Below are positions 24,828 through 37,648 of a DNA stretch of 64,000 nucleotides, piece by piece. The position numbers and the translations under genes are program-made. The DNA is taken from positions 40,772,268-40,836,267 of the forward strand of contig CM019236.1 of the NCBI GenBank assembly GCA_009741485.1. Reading direction: 5' to 3'. Source of the DNA: Malurus cyaneus samueli. Its lineage: Eukaryota; Chordata; Aves; Passeriformes; Maluridae. Below the pieces are notes generated by a model. That model worked only from the letters and a program-made list of their open reading frames with translations. It had not been told where the DNA came from and made no database searches. The first letter of the stretch is position 1; each line of letters opens with the position of its first letter.

Positions 24828-25237
24828 CATCCAGAAGTCTCACAGCCTCTGTCAGGTGTCTCCAGAGCTCTGTTAGCTCTTGCAGGGTGCAGTTGCCCCT
24901 CATTGATTTCACCCTCTTGCAGAAGAGCCAGGTGTTTCTGGGCTCATGGCCCAAACCAGTGCTGCTGACAATTGTTACATCATTTACAGCAAAAGCCATG
25001 AACCAGTTCACTTCTAAAGTTTCACTGAAATCATCACTGACACTGCATTTCCAGTGCGATGGGTTTTACGTGTTGCAGAATGTCAAAATCAGGTGTGCTT
25101 TGGAGTCCCCTTTTTGACTACCAAACACAATTTTTTACTCAAAGTATTTCCCAAAAATCTAGTTAGACAGATAGAGCTTTATGGACTACTAGCTCAGGGA
25201 CTGCACACTTGTGATCAGTGTTTAGTACTTTAATCGC

Positions 25238-25365
25238 ACATCACAGTCACAGAACAGGTCAGGCTGGAAGGCACCGCAGTGGGTCACCAACGCCCTGCTC
25301 AAGCAGGGCCATCCTAGAGCACATGGCACAGGATTGTATCCAGATGGTCCTTGAATACATGAGAT
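25238..25365 (-). mobile_element. CR1 LINE 3'-end fragment
   Basis: On the plus strand: TCACAGAACAGGTCAGGCTG then GGAAGGCACCGCAGTGGGTC, followed by CTGCTCAAGCAGGGCCATCC, TAGAGCACATGGCACAGGAT and TCCAGATGGTCCTTGAATA. This is the reverse complement of the CR1 3' untranslated end. Only about 130 bases remain, so it is a severely 5'-truncated copy, as is usual for CR1. Confidence 0.92.
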
Positions 25366-26624
25366 CCTTTCCTCAGAAGGTGCTGAAGTCTCTGTTCACT
25401 TGCTGAAAGTCAGACTGATATTTTATGCATTTGTTCTATGCACAAATGTCTGATTGCAGAAATAAATAGTATCTTGGACAGTGAAACTCAGTTTTCAATT
25501 TTAGCAGCAGCTACAGTGGTGCAAAGCAAAAGTGTTTATAAAGATGAGCTTTTGTATGTGGCACTTCATGGATGAAGTGAAAATAAGCATAAAAATCAGA
25601 AAGGAGGGTAGAATTTGGTAAGTATTTTCATTATATCTAATTTTGTATCTGCATTTTTTCACTTGACCTGTAGAAGCATTAGTTAGGATATCAGTTCCAT
25701 TAAAGAAACATTTCAGAATTTGAGTGCTTTCAAATGGCTAACAGCTCATTTGTGATCATTTAGTAACACTCAGTGATGATGTCTCTATAACAAGTAATTC
25801 ATGTCTAAACTGGCTTTCACACTGCTGAAACACAGAAGTTCAAGCATGCTTGGTAGAACAAGTTGGCCTCCAAAAAACATTTCAGGATCATTTCACATGT
25901 TTGATCGCATCTGGTCACGTAACCATGTTATGACACTCCTGGATCTTCAAGCCTGTTTCCACCCAGGTAATATGCAGAACTGCAGCCCTCATATACATGG
26001 TACTCACAAACTTAGCGAGTGGGTTGAAAAATGCACAGGGATATTCAGCGGCGAGGTTAACCTACATCTCGGAGTTATCCAGAATGTGGGTTACCTACAG
26101 GTAGAAGAGTGCAGCTGCCACATCCAGGTCAATGAGATGCATCTGGGTTCTCAGCCCATCCTCGCCTCAGCTGGCTGCCTCCGCAAACCAGGCAACTGGG
26201 CCAGGTGGTGATGCTGCTCAGCAGCTCACCCTGCAAGCTGGGCACTTTCGCTATTAGCCCAAACTGCTCTCACAGTCTTGACAGTTGTAAAGCGTGGCAT
26301 TTCGCAATATCGACTCACTGCCATGAAGTATGAAATTAATCTTTGGAACATCACATGAGGCAGGAGTTTTCTTAATTAGTAACAAGGATCACAAACCTCT
26401 CAACGAGGTACAGAGGAACAAATGCAGTAAAAAAAAATCCCAACCGTATGAATTTTTAACTGAAACATCAGAAGCCAGGAGACTGATTTGAGGCAAGAGG
26501 CTACTGATTTTTATATGAAGTAATAGTAACTTCAATACTTAAAATTTTCAGGTGATTTATTTAATCTTCACACACACCCACAATCAAGACAAAACAATTC
26601 TGTCTGTGCTGCATGGGGATGACA
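25366..26624. other. Unique non-coding DNA
   Basis: Contains a 136-codon plus-strand ORF (25801-26211) without recognised domains. Nothing else is supported. Confidence 0.45.
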
Positions 26625-26700
26625 AGGGAGCAAGATTACAGAATTTGCCCAAGGCCAGCATGTGAGGAGGCTGGAATGCCTGGCTGCCAGGTCCATTCTC
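26625..26700 (-). mobile_element. MIR-like SINE remnant
   Basis: The plus strand reads ATTTGCCCAAGGCCAGCATG and TGAGGAGGCTGGAATGCCTG, corresponding to the reverse of a MIR core (TTGCCCAAGGTCACACAG, then a block like GTGGCAGAGCCGGGATTC). Only the core survives. Confidence 0.5.
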
Positions 26701-28334
26701 AAAATACATCGTTCCTTTCTAGAGGCAGCAGCTGTTTTGTCTCTGACACTTATAGAACATCTAAGATTATTTCCATTGAAGTTAATAATCTGTGCAATCC
26801 TGTGAGAACAAAATCGGGTCATAAATGTTTAAACTGGTCCAGTTCCACTGAAGACTCCTGGTAAATTCATGGTTACACACACCTTGTGTTATTGCCAGGT
26901 TCCATTTGGGAAGCTGACTGGCACACTGGGAGGCTGGGGCAGTAACATGAAAGCTGTGCACTCAGCTCTTTGTTCTGCCGCAGGCGTGGCCGATATTTTG
27001 GCCAGGGCAATTCCTGTAGCCTGAAATGGAGCTGAGGGTTGCATACCCTCTGTCCTCCTATGCCATCACTAGTGGTGTGTGCCTTCTGCAAGGCAAATCC
27101 AAGCATTTCCCCACCCCATGATGGATGCAGGCACCAGAGCCATAAAGGCACAGTACCTTGGGCAAAAAGCCTTTCTCTAGGATATAAGGGCATGCATCTG
27201 TGTTTCAGTCATTGATGAGCTTGCCTGTCCCATGACAAATGGGGCATTGTGTGGTCGTAAGGAATGTGGCAAATAAGGGGGCATGGACAGGAGGATTATC
27301 CCAGCAAAGCAGGATTTGAGAGCCCAGGTAGGCTGTCCTCGTTATGCTCTTGTCTTTTTGTGAGACCTCAGGCAAAATATAAACATTTAAACCTTTTTTC
27401 CACAACAAAGCTAAGGATTTTTTTTTTTTTAAATGCTATGTTCACCAAAGTTTGATAATTCAAAAGCAGCAGAATGGTATTGAAGCTGGTGGGCAATATC
27501 TTGTGTCTGTAAGAAAAACCTCAGCACTTCTGACTTCCATCAAGTTCCTGCACAAATAGGACACAGAAGCCAGGAGCTACTGACATTTGTATACCAAGAA
27601 CAGCAGCATTTCAATGGTCATGTTAATTTCCATTGAATAAATTTGTCCTTAACTGACTTTTTTTTTTTTTTTGAGCTGTGGTAGGCAGAGTGAAAATGGA
27701 TGTCAATCTGACTGCTTATTACAATCTTTCTGCTGCTTTTTGTACGAGATCTGGTGCTTTCTGTATGTCCAGAGGGCATACTGAGACACTACAAGAATTT
27801 CACTGGGGCAGTCCTGAGTTGCTGCCTAGCACTTTGGACATCCTTATTGTCACTGAAGAAATGCAGGTATCACACAAGGATAATTAAGCCCAGCCAAGAA
27901 CCCAAAGTGTGTCAAACAGCTAACACTGAGTCTTGGGTAATAACCTACAGTTCCCATGTAATGCCCAAGGCGTTTGCACATTGACAACGTGGTTTAACCC
28001 AGTAATAAAGTAGGCTAAAATGATTATTATAGCTAATAGTATTTTTAACAGAAGTGAAACTACAGAAAAGAAGCTACAGAAACATATTGATTTCAGCTGT
28101 AGCTCCCTGACAAGTCTGTATAGATTTTGTTATTTATGGTCCATTTTTTTAAAAAGAACCCAAGGCAAATGTAGAAATCCCTGGTTGCATGAAATGGATG
28201 GTTGTGCATCAAAATGAGGGATTTGCATGTTTAACTGCCCATATTTGTGTCCTTCTATCCAGTTTGCATATGCAAAGGCAAAGATTGTTATATTTATCAG
28301 TGCATAAATGAAAGGAGAAGAGATAAATGACCTG
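26701..28334. other. Unique non-coding DNA
   Basis: T runs at about 27419-27430 and 27658-27672. A 106-codon minus-strand ORF at 26873-27193 is not recognised. No exon is supported. Confidence 0.5.
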
Positions 28335-28520
28335 GTTTGCAGAGGTGCTGAGCACATGCAGTTTCCATTTATTTCAACTGGAGTGTGAAAAACAGGCCCT
28401 AAGTGACTGGCTCAAGCTCACACAATGCATGCTTGTCAGTGCCAGGAAGAAAACCCAGAAATCCTTCCAGTCTAATCCTCCCAGGCTAAATCCTCCCCAG
28501 TCTAAACTCTAGACATAGTC
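28335..28520 (-). mobile_element. Ancient amniote SINE remnant (MIR-like)
   Basis: The plus strand begins GAGGTGCTGAGCACATGCAG and continues TTTCCATTTATTTCAACTGG, then AGGCCCTAAGTGACTGGCTC, AAGCTCACACAATGCATG, AGTGCCAGGAAGAAAACCCA and a tail near CTCTAGACATAGTC. The order (foldback-like 3' part, core, reverse tRNA head) fits a reverse-oriented MIR-type SINE of amniote age. It is the most complete of the four such remnants in the window. Confidence 0.55.
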
Positions 28521-30224
28521 TCTCCAAGAAATAAAAAAAAAAGGAAAAAAACCACCAACAACCTGTACAATAGCCTGACCACACTCTTACTCCTATCTTA
28601 ATTTGCTAAGAGAATAAAAAAAATGTGACATGAAAAACTCCTTTAATGACTAGCAAATAATGCCAAGTAGGGCAAGTAAATATGTGTGAAGCATTGCTCA
28701 CACACCCATCAACTTGCATGTGTGTCACAGATGGTTTTAGTGAAGAGCCAAAAAGAGAAGGAGAGAAAGGAAAAGGAAAACAAGTCCAGATAAAGAATGA
28801 GCTAGAAAGAGAGACAAAGACATTCTCTGTTGTTTAAAAAAAATCCCTTTAAAACTCTACAAAACCTCATGATATAAAAAAAAAAAAATGAGCACCATTC
28901 CCTCTCCTTGATAACGTGTAGGCTAATCTCTACATAAATAGAAATAACAATCCTTTGAAATGGCAATGATTTGCTTGGAAAACATTCATTAAAAACGTCC
29001 TGCAATTATTGACTCTATCATTATTTCTTGGCAGCAGCTGAGTCTCACTGCATCTTGTGTTGTTTTTCCAATGAAAAGCAGAGCATTGTTTGGGAAATCC
29101 CACAAAAACAGAAACAACAAAAAAAAAGCAGACCAAAAAAACCCACAAGGACATTGTATTTGAAATATGTGCTTGGTGACATGGAGCTGATTGCCCAAAG
29201 GAATCAGGATACATATATTTGTACTATTGTACACGTGAGTAGCTTGAATCATGTACTGCTCGCTCTCTTTGTTTGGATTATGCAGCTTGGCTGGGCAGCC
29301 ATCCAAAAGATTCACATTAAATTCTAGCTATATTCAGCACAAAAGTCATCTAGCATCAGAGGATCAAAGTTACATCAACCAACAAGCACTAAGGAATTGA
29401 TAAGCCACTAAAATTAGGTCATCTCCTAGCAGCTGCTTTTGATGGATGAAGTAGAATTTAGCCTCAGGTTTTCTATTTAAAGATCTGTTACAGCATCTTT
29501 TCCTGCAGCTACAATGAGAACACAACAAAGTATAATGCTTCTGATTAAATGTTTAATCATTACTCTTTACTCTTCTGATTGTTTCTGCCAATGGCACAAG
29601 ATTTACTGCACATACTATTTGCAGGCTTTTCTAGCCCTTTAAACTGACATTAAAACATCAGGATTTCATTCTTTAGCTGAAAAACCTAAGATTTTTTTTT
29701 TTTTTTAAATGCGGATAAAATCTTTCAAAGCTGTTTACTTGCTATACTTAAAGAGACAGACTGTCATTTACTGGAACTAAAAATGAGTATCCAAGCAATT
29801 ATCGTACCACTGTGCCCACTGGAAGAATCCCACATCACTAGGAAATGTATGAATACAAAAGTATATATCTGTGCATAACTACACGTGGGGCTGTAGAAAT
29901 TATGTTTTTATGATTTTATTTGTGGTGACTTTTCAGGAAACGATCTCATTAATCTAATTAACACATTCTTTTAAAGGTACTCGCTAGTGCACTAGGCTAT
30001 CTTTGGTCATTAGCAACTGGTATTATAATTGCTGGAGTACACCATATGCCCTACCAAGACATGCTTGTGGTATCAGGGTAATGCAAATAGTGCCATCATT
30101 ATCATCACTAGCATCAAAACCATGACACAGCTTTACAAGGAGTTCAAAAGGAAATAAACAAAGAAAAACAAAAAGAATTACTTTCAAATGCAACGTGAAT
30201 GTGTGTGAATGTTCAAATTCACAA

Positions 30225-30248
30225 TTCTATTTGAATGTTCAAATAGAA
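30225..30248. repeat. Perfect inverted repeat TTCTATTTGAA / TTCAAATAGAA
   Basis: Eleven-base arms separated by TG. The motif GAATGTTCAAAT is also directly repeated 26 bases upstream (30207-30218). Confidence 0.75.
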
Positions 30249-31833
30249 CACACCCTTGTTCTGTCTAGAAGGTCTGTTGGCTGCATGAGTAAAACACTGT
30301 TTATGTCATCATTTCATAAATGAAGCTAATGTAGATCTTCATTGTCAGGGTTTTCAATATGACATCTCTCATGTCTGTTAAAATCACTGGAATCTAATGT
30401 AAATAACACTGAGAAACAGGAAGGGAAAAGAAATTACATCTGTCCAACAGAAAAGATGAAGTCAATAGTCTTCTGCCTTTTCAAGTAAAAGAATAAGAAA
30501 GACTGAGAAATATAGTACCTGACAATGCCACATAAGACATACAACTTTCTACAAATGACAGACACGTGCATGCTGCTCTATAGCAGTTATTCTCTGTGTT
30601 CCCTCCTGCCAGCCTTGTAAGTGGGCTGTTGCTGGGTAAGAGTTGTAAGAGGTTGAAACTCGCTGTCGTTTCCATTCCAAATTTGGTGTGCCCGGTCTTT
30701 ATTACTTGCGAAAGCAACATTACACACTGTAATTCAAAGTCTAGATGTAGCTTTTTCCAGCAACACACTTCTTCTTCAGCAGAAAACCTAAACTGGGGCA
30801 GCAGGGAGAGGGGGAGAGAATGTGTAGTAATACGTCTGGAGTAGACAACCCATCTGAAACTTTTTCTTTTCAAGGAAGAATCTTTATGAGAAGAATGTAA
30901 ATGAGTTTAATTTATCAGTAGTGCTTAGTACTGTATTCTGCTTGGATCTCAAGCTAATCAGCTTTGTCTTTTGCTTGGGGCCTCTGAGAAAATGCCAGCC
31001 AGGGAGCCAGCTTGTAGGTGCCTATCTGGCTCACGGAGTAGGACATCTGGTGAGATGGGATGCTTTGATGCCACATAAATTTCTGACAACCTCAGCTGAA
31101 GGCTGTCTGTCATAACATCTGCTGTCTTACTGTGCTATGGCCACACTATGCATTGAGCATATCTGATATTACACAATGTAAACCTTGGGATTTCAGTTTT
31201 GACTGGCCCTAAGTAGAAGCAGGACAAAAGTGTTTCTTCTGTGCTCTTACTGCTTTCCTTTGCATATCTTAGCATTAAAATCCTTTCTGTTCATTTGTTT
31301 ACTAACCCTTACCTCATCACCTACTAAAAAATGTGTGCCAAAGATGCCATACTGCTTACTTCATGATACTGCATTTCTGCATCGATCTAGGGAAATAAAC
31401 AAAACATTCTGTATTGTTAAACAAAACACACAACCCTTCTTCCAGTGAGTAAAACCATGTATTTTCACTAGATCCACAAGGTTTGTTCAACTGAGGACAG
31501 AAAAGAAGAGCAACATTTGCAGGACAAACTGTATTATCCTGGTAACTTTCTCTGGCAATGGATCTCATTTAAAGTTAAATCAATTACTGAATACTTCTTT
31601 ATTTCAACTTATTCATATTCTTGACAGTGATAAACACTCATAAATGACAGTGGGAGTTCAGTATACATATTGTACTATGTCTGATACTAATCTCAATGAA
31701 ATATAATATTACCTAACCCATGATCCTAAACTAAAACTTGATTGTTCAAAAACGAACCTGAGGCACTTTTGAAAAATCCAATGGGCTGGTATATCATATG
31801 ACAGTTTAAAAAATTACTTTGAAACATGAATCA

Positions 31834-31865
31834 CATCACATGATTTTGAAACAAATCATGTGATG
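31834..31865. repeat. Perfect inverted repeat CATCACATGATTT / AAATCATGTGATG
   Basis: Thirteen-base perfect arms with a 6-base loop (31847-31852). Function unknown. Confidence 0.8.
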
Positions 31866-34800
31866 ATCAGAATTTGGAATAATCTTAGAAGAAAGAATAG
31901 CTGTTCCTTCTCTTTTGTATCGTTACCAGCTTTATCAACTGTCAATATCCTTGAAAAGATAAATGGAGACAGAAAGAAAACATCAGGAAAAAAAACATAA
32001 AAAAGAAGTCAGTACAGTAGTTTTTCATATTTAGGACATTTGTTTGGTATACTGCACTTCCTAGTTTTGATAAAATGCTGTGATTTTAAATATCAGATTT
32101 ATCATTGTGAATGTGAGAAACTGTATTTTGTTATAATAATGTGAAGAATGACTGAAAATGGACCAAATCACATTGTTATGAGCTGTAGTTCTATTCACCA
32201 GGTATGAAAACTCTAGTAGATGTAGCTCTTCTTGCTTGCCCACACACGGTTGCTATGCATTATGTTCCAAAACACAAATGCACAAACCTGCTGGCAAGAG
32301 TCAGTAAGAAGAGGAAAACTGCGGTTACACATCTTCTTAGGTAGAAGGACCTGTTTCTTTTAGGTCTCTTCGCCTCTGCCTATGTCAGAAGAGTTGTGCC
32401 ATCCTCTCCGTGTCTTCTTGGAAGGGCAATATGTCCTATTTCCACTGAAAGGTTGGGGGTTTGGCAAGGAACGTTCTTATCTTGTAAGAGTGAACAAACA
32501 TTGTGCAGGATCTCATTACAGAGATCCCACACTGCCAGCTTAAAATGCTTTTCCAGGCAATCTCTGTTTTCTGGGCATGCTTATGAAACTGCAAGGAGCT
32601 TGATAGTTACACAGCTTGCAGTATTCTGTGCATATAAAGATCAGCTACAACATGGAAAAAGTGTTTATGGAAGAAAAGGTTGGTATACACTGACACATTT
32701 TGATGGGTCACTAATCTAAACAAGCCAAAGCAAACATTAAGCTGACAGTATGAGGTTTGGTTTGTGGTCATGTGTGCTGAGGAGCCAGCTATGCCAGCTG
32801 CCTTTCAGAAAGTGTTCTCGTTGTTTTCCATACCCATGAACTGCACTGGAGAGGAAAACTGTGAAAAGAATAATTACACCCACAAAATCAAGCCCTTGAA
32901 CATGGGTAAATTCAGCAATAGGATTAAGCTTTTTCTCTGCCTCTTAGTTCAGCCCCCCCCCACCATGCTCCCCGAGCTCAGTTCCTGTGGCCAAGTTCAG
33001 TTACACATCTCATACCTATAGACAAGTACATAATATAAACCACGGACAGACATTCTTCTGCTGGAAACTTGCCTTCTTCCAGTGAACACGCAGTTACTCC
33101 ATATTTATGTTTATCTTACTCATTCAGCATGAGATCTCATGTGTCATTTGCTGCATGCTTTTTGAACCCTATAGGCAAAAGAGAAATTTTCTTTTTTTCA
33201 GGCTTTTATTTGGCTTCTACATCATAATGCGTTCACATTGCTTCCTTTTTCATTTCTTTTCCTTCAATAAAAACCTGAATACATTTACGAAAAGTGTGAA
33301 GTCATTACTACCATTTTTAGTTGTACAAAAAAAGAGTTTCAGTGAGAAAAAAGTTAAATTTGTCTATACTGTAAGCTAATTTGTATGACTAGTTTGAGTT
33401 GCCAGCTACAATTCTCAGTACTTGAGAGCACTCTATATTTGCTGAATATGATTCTCACTGCCATCAGTTTCTGCTGTGAGGGTTTAGTATTTCTGCATAT
33501 CAGACCAACACCTCTAAACATGGATATTCCTAAATCAAGAACCCACTGTTCTTCCCCACCCATCCAGGATCCTTCTCTTCACCTGCTATTTCTCACCTTT
33601 CCAGTGACTGCATGGCACCAAAGCTGCCATCTGCCTCCTCCTACCAGGTCAGTAAGATTTGGATTACAGCAAGGGCAGCCTCTTTACTCTCATGTCTAGT
33701 ATTTAGCTCCAGATAACTGCTGACAGCAGCAATTTCAAGGGAAATTTGCAATGAAAAGTCTTTTCTTCCATTTGTGTGTGTGCATACATGTGTGTGTAGC
33801 AGAGGTGACTATCCTTTTCCCTTTAGTATCTTGTCTAAAACCCTTTGATCACATCTCTTCTATCCTGCAGCTTGTTGCTGAAGGTGTAGAACCCAGCTTG
33901 GGTGCTCTACCCTTTAACCTTTCCCCCACTGCTTCCACAGAGGTTTGGGTTGGAGTTGCTTAGCTAGGGCCAAGACCCATAATTGGGTGTGGTTTAAAAG
34001 GTATAGTAACCAAAACAAGAAGAATTAAGAATGTTCACTAAATAAAAAGGAAAAAACCTATCACACTTAGAAGTTTATTTAAATCCAGACCAGCCTTCTA
34101 AATGCAATGGTGGAAGACCCACATCTGAGAGCTGTGGAATCAAGTGGACAAAACTTACTTTATGTGTGTTTGTAGGGGATGATTAGAACACATTGTACCA
34201 GACCTTTTCTGGCTAAGACTTCTAGAATTAAAATGTACTCTTGTGATGCTGCCAGCAACCTGTGTAAGCTTTGCCTAGCTGCAGTGGTCAAGAAAGGTAC
34301 ATTCACAGCTACATCAAGGCCTTTCCAACTTACTTGCAATAGCAGTAATGAATATACGAAATATTTTACTTCCCTTTTCCTTGCCATATATAGTAATTAT
34401 TCTGTCATTCATCAAATGTACACAAATTTCTTTTCATATGTAAATACACCATTTGCTTCACAGCTCTAGCCAAACAGTTGTGCAGTTCTTTGTTAAGAAG
34501 ATAATGTATTTAATGATGGAGTGCCTTGCTTCCATTGTATGGAACAGGTGTTGTTTAATGGCACGGGCATTGTAACATTATATTCATTTATTAATGTGAG
34601 TGTAACGAACATATTGTAGAGACATGAATGTACTGGTGCCCTGGTTAGGGTTAGTGGTTTCTTATGATGTGGTGAGTGTAGGAGAGTGGCTTAGATTCAG
34701 ACTGCAGAGAAGCAGGAGTTCATTATAGCAAATCCAAGTGATGTGGCTGGTTTTGGCCCTTGTTCACTTTTGAAAAGCAGAGAATACATGAAAGACTTCA

Positions 34801-37624
34801 TTGAAAATGTGCAAGTTATTCAGTGTGGTTAATTCTACGTTGGCTTCAGTCCCACCTTCTTTCAATACTGTATATGTGAACATGCTTTCTGAAACAGCAA
34901 AACCAATCTGCAGTGCATTTATGTTGCTTTTGGATACGTGCACAATCCCTAGTATCCTATTTCATGAAGTAACCTGTCTTGAAATGTGAGGGAAAAAGTC
35001 TGTAGGTGATCCACTAAAAGCATGGAACAATGCTTGCTTGGATAGTGCAGCTACAGAAGGTCTGCCCTTTGCTGATTTTCATACATGCTGTTACATTTTA
35101 AGTTTCTGCTACATTACTCAACTAGAATTGCTGCTTAGCCAACTTCCAGGGTAGCTACAATCAGGTAAGTAAATCAGGTAAGTGGAGTAACTAAGGCATC
35201 TAATTTTTCTTATTGTGTGAAATTACTCATTTAGCATCAGTGAGGGGGCCAGAATTCACAAATGCAGGTAAATGCCTGCAGTGCCCAATTGCTATATGGA
35301 ACTCAAATGCCTGCTTCAGTTTGTTTGGACCCATCTAATCCTTTTTTCTCAAGTGCTTTATGCTAACTTGGATGACCTATTATCACCATAATGCAGTGCA
35401 TTAGAAGTACTTTTTTCTTTTATCTTCCCTTTGGAAACATTGCGTCTAAAAATCATGGTATGTAATGAAGTGATTTTGTTAGAGCAGAGTTAATAAATGT
35501 GACTAAATCCTCACCTCTCTACCTTCTAATATATGATATATCTTAGTTTTTGTTTTCATCTGGGAATTAAATTATCTTAATCACATTAATCTGTATTTCA
35601 TTTCCATCCTTAATGTTAACTGGCTCTTTCACATCACTTTGTATTAGTCAGCCATAACCACTTTCCTAGTAAAGCAATCAACAGCATCCCACTAATGACT
35701 TTCACTGCTACTTTCTGAACTCTATCACTTCCCAAAGTTCTACTTTCACTGAAGGATCAACAACAGAACAAAGTAGCTATGAAATAAAATACAGTGCTAA
35801 TGTTATTCAAATACTTTCTGCACTCTTCTCTTGATTCTTCTTTACATTTTTAAAAGAAATGGAAGAAATGCCCTCATGAGGTTGCCCGGATTCTCTTCTT
35901 GCTTAAACTGAAAAACATATTTGACTTATTTTCTTCTCACTAACACCTTTTTTGCAATATTCTGTCTCCAGCTGCAGCTGAATTTCTTTACACTTACAAC
36001 TCAATAAACAAGATGAGAAACAGATTAATTATCTGCTTTCCAATTTTCTCCCGTGAGGCATGGGATCAAGGCATGGAGTGTTCAATTCCAGCAGGAGAGG
36101 AAATCACTTCTATGCTCACAGGCAGTTACAAATTGGGCAGAATGCAAAAGCCCCATGCACGATGATCCCTAAGCCCTGGAAGCTCATCCCAGATAACTGT
36201 GCTTGAAGTTGCCACAGCTGTGTAGGACAGGCAAACGATTTGGCACCTTCACTTGAGCCACTTCACAGATTTGCTGTCTTGTGTTATGTCAAACATTGTG
36301 CCTTTCCTCTCAAGCCAGGTTCTGCCCTACATCCCACATCTCTTACTATATTTTATCCTCTTAACTCAGGCAACAGCATCAATCTTCTTGTCCCTGTCAC
36401 TTCACTGTCTCTTCCCTGGAGACCTGATTTCTTCTTTGAGGAATTTGGTTTTACTGAGCCACCTCCCAAACCTACTGCAGGTTACAGAGGGCAGGGGACT
36501 CAACATCCAGGGGCACATTGGTTCATTTTGCACTAACAGTGACACGTGGTACACATGCTCATATATGTTAGGGGTTCCTATCTTGGCCATGGTCTATCTG
36601 GACATCATAGAAGCACACCCTGAAATACAAACTCTTCCCAAAGCAATTTGTCTGCCTAACAAGCAGGACCAACGATGGATTTGCTCTGAGTGGAGGCGTG
36701 GCAATTTGCCTACTGCTTAACAAAAACAAGACAGAAAACTGGGAGCAAAAGCATCTTTTGGCTTCCTGACACAATACTCTATCTGAAAAACCATGTCAGG
36801 CTGTTTTACTTAAATAGTTTTTAACGGAATTTATTATTAACCAGAATGAATTTTATAACGAGATGGGAATAGTAGCCAGCAGCCAGCTGTGGCAGACCAC
36901 ACAGCCGTCCTAGCAGCCTGGCTGCTGCTCATCCCTTTGAGGACTGATCACAGCTCTGAGGATTGATCACACAGGTTGCACTATCAGCTCTTCTCTTTAT
37001 TAATAACTCAGTTTTGTCACCTGCCATCAGAGAACTCAGGACAGGTTTTTTAAGTATGCCTGTCATGTAAATCAGATTTTAAAAAAAATCAGCTTCTCCA
37101 GGGTGAAAACTGACAGCACAGCCAGGTTTACCTACCAAATCACTCTGGAGCCTGGACTTCAAAAGGAGACACAGCAGGGACAGCTAAATCCATGCATGGC
37201 CTGGAGTGGACTTTGCTCAGACATCTCTGCTACACAGACTTGAAGGCTACAATACATCACCTTCATACCTGAATTGGAGCTGCAGTGCAAAAAGTAGTTC
37301 TCCTATCTCTCCCATGGTAAAGACAGTGTAAAACTTCTAACAGCATCCTCTGAACTAGGTGTCCTGTGAAATACAAACATAAGGCATTACATGCCAGTTA
37401 GAGACACATAAGATACCACACTCAATATTCATTTTTTACAGAGTACCCTTTTACCTACATCAAGATATTACAGTTATCTGCAGCAAAAGCTTTTATTAAC
37501 TAATGGAAAAAATATTCTGATGTCAGCCAAGTGAAATACTATTACACTACATAGCAAAATGAAAAGAATATATTTTAAAATGGACAAAAAGAAACCTCTG
37601 ATCGATAGAAAAAGGCAAACCAAT

Positions 37625-37648
37625 TCTGTTCACAATTCTGTGAACAGA
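37625..37648. repeat. Perfect inverted repeat TCTGTTCACA / TGTGAACAGA
   Basis: Ten-base arms around ATTC. It includes TGTTC and GAACA half sites like those of steroid receptors, but their orientation and spacing do not fit a glucocorticoid element. Confidence 0.75.

Noticed and set aside
25801..26211. 136-codon plus-strand ORF
   Set aside because: No domain or homology recognised, and no splice or promoter context.
30481..30873. 130-codon minus-strand ORF
   Set aside because: No domain recognised and composition does not differ from flanking DNA.
36253..36720. 155-codon plus-strand ORF
   Set aside because: Begins at a TTG, has no recognised domain, no splice context and no codon signature; compatible with chance.
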